Source of the DNA: Oceanicaulis sp.
GTDB taxonomy: Bacteria; Pseudomonadota; Alphaproteobacteria; Caulobacterales; Maricaulaceae
Assembly: GCA_020832735.1 (NCBI GenBank)
Contig: JAFIEB010000079.1
Coordinates: 1-56,839, forward strand
Direction of reading: 5' to 3'
DNA length: 56,839 bases
In this document: in pieces, positions 51,833 through 56,839 of the stretch
Numbering within the stretch: the stretch's first letter is position 1
Layout: each line of letters begins with the position of its first letter
Position numbers and translations under genes: made by a program
The notes under the pieces: generated by a model
Databases searched by the model: none
Seen by the model: only the letters and a program-made list of their open reading frames with translations
What the model was told of the DNA's origin: nothing

Positions 51833-53092
51833 TCAGCCCGGCGCGCCGCCGTGCGCGTCCAGCCAGTCCAGCGCCAGTTTCACAAGCGCGGTTTCACCCT
51901 GCGTCAGACCGCTGACGGGATCATAGGGTTTGGGCTCTTCCGGGTCCTCGCCGGTCACGAAATAGGCGATGGATGCGTTAAGCTCAGGCATATACCAGGC
52001 GCCGCCGAAAAAGCCCCAGGCATCTCCCGGAAGGCCCACTGCGCTCAGCCCGGGCCGGCCGGGAATCTGGCCCGGCTCCAGAATTTGCGGCCCCGAACCC
52101 CAGGCGCGGATGCCCGGACCGCCCTGGCCGCGCCAGACCGGCTCGGCCAGCGCCGCCCCGGGCCCGCGCGGCGCGAAGGCTTCGGCCAGCAGGGCCAGCT
52201 CGATCACATTGGCCCGCAACCCGCCCTGGGGAGAGAACAGCGAGCCGTTGGCGCCCGGTTCGTAGTCCTCCAGCGCATGGCCGGGCAGCACCAGCACCAC
52301 CGGACCGTCGCCCGACAGCATGGCCGCGCTGTCGATCTGCACCCGCCAGGCGCCGTCGATCCAGCGGTGCAGCGCGCCGCCCTCAAGGCGGGCCGGACGC
52401 TCCACGCCTGACCAGTTGAAACCCGCGCCTGAAAGACCGGCCGGGTCGAGCGCATAGCGCCTGGTCAGCGAGTCGAAACGCTCGCCGCTCACCGCTTCCA
52501 GGACCGTGGCGATGAGCCCGTAACCCAGATTGGAGTAGGTGAAGGCCTCGCCCGGCGCATGGGCGCACCAGGCGTCTTCGAACATGGCGCCGAAATCCTC
52601 GCCCAGCTCGGCCCAGTAGCGCGAAGGATCGCAGACGCCTGCGGTATGCGACAGGAGCTGCCGCAAGCTGACCGGCGCTTGGGGCGCCTGTGGATGGCGC
52701 AGCACGAACTCCAGCGATGGCGCGACCGGCGCATCCAGATCAACCAGCCCCTCCCGCGCCATGGCGCCGGCTGTCAGCGCCACCGCCAGCTTGGATATCG
52801 ACGCGGCGCGCACACGCGTCCGGGGCGTGAGCGCGCGCTCGGGATTGCGCCCGGACACATCAAACGCCGCCGCCCCCGCCGCTTCAGCCCACAACACCTC
52901 GCCTTCGCGCACGATGGCGATGGCTGCGCCGGGGGCGCGCGCGCCGTCCATTTCCAGAATCGATTCGAGCCTCACCTGCCAGGCGTCTCCTTCCTCAACG
53001 GACGGCGCGGCGCACCCCGGAAGCGCCCATCCGGCGGCCATGACGCCCGCGACAGCCAGAGCCCAGCGCGGCCAGCAAACAGGAGGAAACAA
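51833..53092 (-). CDS. Serine hydrolase, beta-lactamase class C family (lipoprotein)
   Basis: The 419-residue protein has a signal with lipobox (ALAVAGVMAAGWALPGC), so it is exported. Active-site motifs of the penicillin-binding/class C fold are SISK in RAASISKLAVAL (SxxK) and YSN in FTYSNLGYGL. The LLSHTAGVCDPS segment is typical. Such proteins include esterases, peptidases and beta-lactamases; a specific substrate is not visible. The start is uncertain: TTG at 53092 has GAGGG 8 nt upstream and gives a compact signal; TTG at 53128 is also possible; no ATG is in a good place. Confidence 0.82.
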   Translation of the reverse strand: MFPPVCWPRWALAVAGVMAAGWALPGCAAPSVEEGDAWQVRLESILEMDGARAPGAAIAIVREGEVLWAEAAGAAAFDVSGRNPERALTPRTRVRAASISKLAVALTAGAMAREGLVDLDAPVAPSLEFVLRHPQAPQAPVSLRQLLSHTAGVCDPSRYWAELGEDFGAMFEDAWCAHAPGEAFTYSNLGYGLIATVLEAVSGERFDSLTRRYALDPAGLSGAGFNWSGVERPARLEGGALHRWIDGAWRVQIDSAAMLSGDGPVVLVLPGHALEDYEPGANGSLFSPQGGLRANVIELALLAEAFAPRGPGAALAEPVWRGQGGPGIRAWGSGPQILEPGQIPGRPGLSAVGLPGDAWGFFGGAWYMPELNASIAYFVTGEDPEEPKPYDPVSGLTQGETALVKLALDWLDAHGGAPG

Positions 53093-53184
53093 CTTAAAGC
53101 CCTCATTCAATTGATGCTTCCCGCCCAACCGGGGACATGGCGGCGAATTAGATTCATGACCGGAACGCTGCGAACAAGTGTAGC

Positions 53185-53313
53185 AAAATTGTTACGCCCA
53201 TATCGCAATTTTACAAATCCGGGCGGAAATCGCCACACGAGGGGGCGTCAAACTCATAATCTTTTGTAATGTTCGCTATGGTGCGGCGCAGCAATCGCAA
53301 TGCGGCGCACCAT
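53185..53313. promoter_or_regulatory. Control region before the TonB-dependent receptor
   Basis: This AT-richer spacer holds an inverted repeat AAAATTG/CAATTTT (53185-53191, 53206-53212) and a second one, ATGGTGCG/CGCACCAT (53278-53285, 53306-53313), the latter containing TGCGGCGCA twice (53282-53290, 53301-53309). The rest of the 287 bp between the genes shows no other structure. They may be operator sites for a metal or substrate regulator, which is inference. Confidence 0.35.
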
Positions 53314-53379
53314 GACGGACAGGGTTCTGACGGCTGGTCAGCACGCCCGGAAATGAATGCAACATAGGGGATCGGCATT

Positions 53380-56300
53380 ATGTTCACTCGCTTCAAACAC
53401 GTTTCCCGGCTGCTCGCCGGTGGTTCAAGCCTCGCACTGGCCGTAGCGGCCGCGCCCGGTCTGGCGCTGGCGCAGGAAGAAGACGCGCCCGCCGCTCAGC
53501 GCGCCGACGACGTGGTTCTGGTCACCGGCTCGCGCATTGCCCGCGATCCCAACCTCGCCTCGCCCGTCCCGGTTCAATCCCTTGATGCCGAAGCGCTGCA
53601 GTTGTCCGGCGAGATCAGCCTGGCCGACGTGGTCAACCGCATCCCGGCCCTGCTGGCCTCCACCACAGCCGAGCAATCGCTGACGGGCGCCAACGCCCTG
53701 AACCTGCGCGGCCTGGGCAGCGTGCGCACCCTGACCCTGGTCAATGGCCGCCGTCATGTGGCCAGTTTCGAGGGCGAACAGGCGGTGGATATCGGCTCCA
53801 TCCCGCGCGGTCTGGTCGAGCGGGTCGAAGTGCTCACCGGCGGCGCCTCGGCCATCTACGGCTCGGACGCTGTGACAGGTGTGGTGAACTTCATTCTGCG
53901 TGATGACTTCGAGGGCCAGCAGTATGACGTGCGCTTTGGCATCTCCAGCCGCGGCGACGCCGAGAACGCCTCCTTCCAGGGCCTGTGGGGCAAGAACTTC
54001 CACGAGGGCCGCGGCAATGTGACCTTCGCGCTCGACTACACCTATGATTCCGTCCTGCGTTTCGGCGACCGCCCGTGGTCGGCCAATAACGGCCTGTCGC
54101 GCGGGATGGCGAACCCGGCCCTGCGCTTCCAGCATGGCGACATCACCGGCTCCACGCCGCTGTTCGGCAATTTCTACAATTTCCAGCAGACGGGCCGCTA
54201 TCCGATCGGTTTCCTGATCCCGGCCTCGGCCCAGGCCTTCATCAACCAGTACAACGCCACCTTCGGCACCAATCTGACGGTCAATGATCTCAGTGCAGCC
54301 GAACTGGCGCTGATCGAGCGGCGCGCCACCTCGCCTTCGCGCGCCATTCTGCCCCAGCCGAACTTCTCCATCTCGTCGCGGCGCGGCGTGATCTCTCCGG
54401 GCAACTTTGGTTTGGCGCCGGGTATCGACACCAATAGCAGCGGCATTGACGACTGCCTTGAGTCCTTCGTGGGCTGGAACAACTCGCTGGCAGGCACCGG
54501 TTCGTTCGGCTTCGCGGGCGGGTGCTGGGTCGTCAATGAAGACGGCAGCGTGCGCCCCTATCGCGACGGCCTGATCGCGGGCAGTTTCAACCAGTTCGGC
54601 GGAGACGGGATCGAGGACGTTTTCGACCTCACCCACCTCATCCCCCAGACCGAGCGGGTCACGGCCAACCTGAATGCGCGCTATGACATCACAGCCAACA
54701 CGCGCGCCTTCTTCGAGTTCAAGGCGTCCCAGTCGGTGACCCAGCGCGGCACGCCGCTGAATACCTTCTACGACCTGCTCTACGGGGCGCCGGACAACCC
54801 GTTCCTGCCCCAGGAACTGCAGGGCCTGGCCCAGCAGACCGGCGGCCTGTTCATCACCCGCGACCCCACGGACCTGGGTCCCAATGTGAACCAGTACACC
54901 CGCGACACCTATCGCGTGGTGGCCGGCCTTCAAGGCGACCTCGACAATGGCTGGAGCTGGGAAGTGGCGGCCAATTTCGGCCAGTTCACCAACACCTCCA
55001 AATTCCGCAACACGGTTCTGCTGGACCGCTTCTTCGCCGCCATTGACGTGGTGGCCGACGCGAACGGCAACCCGGTCTGCCGGTCTGATCTGGACCCCAC
55101 TGCGGTGCCGCCGACCACGATCTTCGGCATCCCTGATTTCGACCCGGGCTTCTTCACCTTCACACCCGGCGACGGTCAGTGCCGTCCGGCCAATATCTGG
55201 GGCGGTCCCAACGCGATCAGCCAGGACGCGGTTGACTTCATCACCACGACCACGATCGATGAGCTGCGCCTTGAGCAGACCGTGCTGAGCGGCTTCCTGA
55301 CGGGTGATTTCGGCAACTGGTTCACCCTGCCGGCCGGCCCGGTCAGCTTCGCGACCGGTATTGAATACCGCCGCGAGAGCAGCCGCCTGCACCGGGACGA
55401 TGTCAGTCTGGGCATCCTGCCGGCCGGTTCGCCGTTCGGCGAGGGCACGATGATCTCCGACGTGTCGGATAACGGCTCGCTGGGCTTCAACGCATCCAGC
55501 CAGTTCTTCAACTCTTCGGGCAATTTTGACGTCACCGACGTGTTCGTGGAGCTGTCGGTTCCGATCCTGGCCGGCCTGCCGCTGGCCGAAGAGCTGACCA
55601 TCGACGGCGCCTACCGCTATGCGGACTACTCCACCGTCGGCGGGGCCGAGACCTGGAAGCTGGGCATGATCTGGACCCCGGTGGAGGACATCTCCTTCCG
55701 CGGCACGGTCTCCCAGGCGATCCGCGCGCCCAACATTGACGAGCTGTTCCGTCCGGACAACCCGGCCTTCTTCCGGCCGATTGATCCGTGTGACGCCGCC
55801 GAGCTGGCCAATGCGCCCGATCCGGCGCTGCGCACGGCGAACTGCCAGGCGGGCGGCGCCGGCCTGCCGGGCCTGCCGGCTGGCTTCACCGATCCGCTCT
55901 CGGCCCGTTTCCCGGGCGTGGCGGGCGGCAACCCCAACCTGTCGGAGGAGAAAGCCGACACCATCACGCTGGGCCTGGTGTTCACCCCGCGCGTGCTGCC
56001 GGGCTTCAACTTCACGCTCGACTACTGGAATGTGGAGATCGAGGACGGCATCGGCTTCGTGACGTCCCAGCAGATCGTCGATGGCTGCTATGACTCCACC
56101 GACTTCCCGAACAGCGCCTTCTGCGGCCTGTTCGAGCGCGAAACCGATGCGGGCTCACCGCAGTTCGGCGGTTTCCGCTTCCTGCGCCAGTCCTTCGTGA
56201 ACTTCGCCTCCATCCAGGCGCGCGGCTACGACTTCGCCGCCAATTACAGCTTCTCCTGGCGCGACATGGACTTCCGCATGGGTGTCAGCGGCACCCGGCA

Positions 56301-56688
56301 GGAGCGCCTGAACTTCTTCAACAACCCGCTTGATCCCACCGACGTGACGCATCGCCTGGAAGAGCTGCGCCGCCCGGTCTGGGCCGGCAACGCCAATTTC
56401 GGCGTGACCCGCAACGATCTATCGCTCGGCTGGAACACCCAGTATGTGGGCCGCCAGGCGCTGGGCGGCGTGGAAGTCGACACCATCGACACCCTGTTCG
56501 GCGACGCCGGCTGGGCGCCGGAGATGTTCATCCACAACTTCAACGCCGCGTACCGGTTGAACGACTCGGTCCGCTTCTATGGCGGCGTCAACAACGTGTT
56601 TGACGAGTTCCCGTACGTGACCGAGCGGGCCTGGCCGGCCGGTCCGCGCGGACGGTTCTTCTTCTTCGGCGTGGAAGCAAGCTTCTAA
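53380..56688 (+). CDS. TonB-dependent outer-membrane receptor
   Basis: The 1102-residue protein is a large TonB-dependent receptor. A signal peptide spans about 1-31 (LALAVAAAPGLALAQ). The plug follows: VVLVTGSRIARDPNLASPVP, NALNLRGLGSVRTLTLVNGR and VERVEVLTGGASAIYGSDA, then VTGVVNFILRDDFEG. The beta-barrel has alternating aromatic strands and ends with the C-terminal Phe in FFFFGVEASF. It imports a bound ligand across the outer membrane using TonB. The plug sequence is of the type common in Caulobacterales and sphingomonads; the ligand cannot be inferred. ATG 53380 has AGGGGA upstream. Confidence 0.93.
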   Translation: MFTRFKHVSRLLAGGSSLALAVAAAPGLALAQEEDAPAAQRADDVVLVTGSRIARDPNLASPVPVQSLDAEALQLSGEISLADVVNRIPALLASTTAEQSLTGANALNLRGLGSVRTLTLVNGRRHVASFEGEQAVDIGSIPRGLVERVEVLTGGASAIYGSDAVTGVVNFILRDDFEGQQYDVRFGISSRGDAENASFQGLWGKNFHEGRGNVTFALDYTYDSVLRFGDRPWSANNGLSRGMANPALRFQHGDITGSTPLFGNFYNFQQTGRYPIGFLIPASAQAFINQYNATFGTNLTVNDLSAAELALIERRATSPSRAILPQPNFSISSRRGVISPGNFGLAPGIDTNSSGIDDCLESFVGWNNSLAGTGSFGFAGGCWVVNEDGSVRPYRDGLIAGSFNQFGGDGIEDVFDLTHLIPQTERVTANLNARYDITANTRAFFEFKASQSVTQRGTPLNTFYDLLYGAPDNPFLPQELQGLAQQTGGLFITRDPTDLGPNVNQYTRDTYRVVAGLQGDLDNGWSWEVAANFGQFTNTSKFRNTVLLDRFFAAIDVVADANGNPVCRSDLDPTAVPPTTIFGIPDFDPGFFTFTPGDGQCRPANIWGGPNAISQDAVDFITTTTIDELRLEQTVLSGFLTGDFGNWFTLPAGPVSFATGIEYRRESSRLHRDDVSLGILPAGSPFGEGTMISDVSDNGSLGFNASSQFFNSSGNFDVTDVFVELSVPILAGLPLAEELTIDGAYRYADYSTVGGAETWKLGMIWTPVEDISFRGTVSQAIRAPNIDELFRPDNPAFFRPIDPCDAAELANAPDPALRTANCQAGGAGLPGLPAGFTDPLSARFPGVAGGNPNLSEEKADTITLGLVFTPRVLPGFNFTLDYWNVEIEDGIGFVTSQQIVDGCYDSTDFPNSAFCGLFERETDAGSPQFGGFRFLRQSFVNFASIQARGYDFAANYSFSWRDMDFRMGVSGTRQERLNFFNNPLDPTDVTHRLEELRRPVWAGNANFGVTRNDLSLGWNTQYVGRQALGGVEVDTIDTLFGDAGWAPEMFIHNFNAAYRLNDSVRFYGGVNNVFDEFPYVTERAWPAGPRGRFFFFGVEASF

Positions 56689-56689
56689 T

Positions 56690-56839
56690 CTACGCTGGAC
56701 GCCTGAACCGGGGGGCGGGGGGGGGCCCGGCGCGCGCCGTGTTTTTGGGCCCCCGCGGCCCCGCGGGGGGGGGGGGGGGCCAAAAAACATGGGCCGGGCG
56801 GGGCGCCGCGCCGCCCCCCGGTTCAGGCGTCCAGCGTAG
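56690..56839. repeat. Terminal fold-back inverted repeat with long G runs (probable contig-end artefact)
   Basis: The first 29 bp of this stretch (56690-56718) are the exact reverse complement of the last 29 bp of the window (56811-56839). Between them lie degenerate, partly mirrored G and C runs, including 15 consecutive G at 56765-56779. It looks like a receptor terminator region read back on itself at the end of a contig, rather than real genomic sequence. Confidence 0.75.

Noticed and set aside
56419-56790. Open frame of 123 residues on the minus strand at the right end
   Set aside because: It runs through the G/C homopolymer artefact and the end of the receptor gene; the first 30 residues are low-complexity Pro/Gly/Arg.

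Overview
The window is GC-rich and gene-dense. It reads as chromosomal DNA from an alphaproteobacterium of the Caulobacterales/Maricaulales type (Maricaulis, Oceanicaulis or similar). The evidence is an adjacent divK-pleD pair with high identity to the Caulobacter cell-cycle regulators as I recall them, a tRNA-His that lacks the extra G-1 and carries A73 (a known alphaproteobacterial peculiarity), a large TonB-dependent receptor, and typical alphaproteobacterial families (DUF2336, DUF1289, DinB with an N-terminal zinc ribbon). The order and rank are inference; no rRNA is present. Almost all genes belong to the conserved chromosome. I see no phage, IS element, integrase or CRISPR array.

Layout. 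1-5 kb: tRNA-Leu(GAG), a stand-alone FliN-like protein, lipB, three small membrane proteins (two DUF805 type, one DUF4282 type) and a biotin-carrying acyl-CoA carboxylase alpha subunit. 5-13.5 kb: a TauD-type dioxygenase, an MscS channel coupled to prfC, DUF2336, a PAN-domain protein, leucine dehydrogenase with a structured leader, a UDG-family protein with DUF3253, and a hexapeptide acyltransferase. 13.5-19.5 kb: a Tat-exported sulfide:quinone oxidoreductase-like flavoprotein with a small membrane partner, a CNT nucleoside transporter, DUF1289, a BrnT toxin with an HTH antitoxin, then tauE and dusA. 19.6-28.5 kb: two little-known small proteins, then topA-rnr-Nudix-degenerate Nudix-MFS, followed by rpmG with a clear promoter and terminator. 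28.5-33.5 kb: divK-pleD, a ROK kinase coupled to dinB, an unrecognised gene, and tRNA-His. 33.5-45 kb: M48 protease, AsmA, gamma-glutamyltransferase, map, M28 peptidase, sfsA-thioesterase, CinA-domain protein, ClpP and purD. 45-56.8 kb: xseA, a soluble globin-coupled chemoreceptor, acyl-CoA carboxylase beta subunit, tgt, LysR, a serine hydrolase and a TonB-dependent receptor.

Genes are packed tightly. Many neighbours share ATGA, GTGA or TTGA overlaps (prfC-mscS, dusA-tauE, topA-rnr, Nudix pair, ROK-dinB, sfsA-thioesterase), so translational coupling is common.

The most interesting points are: (1) the BrnT/HTH toxin-antitoxin pair lies between 41-bp direct repeats that duplicate the 3' end of tauE, one copy differing by a silent codon change, as if a tiny cassette had integrated and rebuilt the gene end; a perfect palindrome covers the toxin start codon. 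(2) The antitoxin seems to join a BrnA-like N-terminus to an XRE-type DNA-binding domain. (3) Tgt has lost two of its four zinc ligands. (4) A Nudix hydrolase is translationally coupled to what looks like its own catalytically dead paralogue. (5) The last 150 bp fold back on themselves with long G runs and look like a contig-end artefact.
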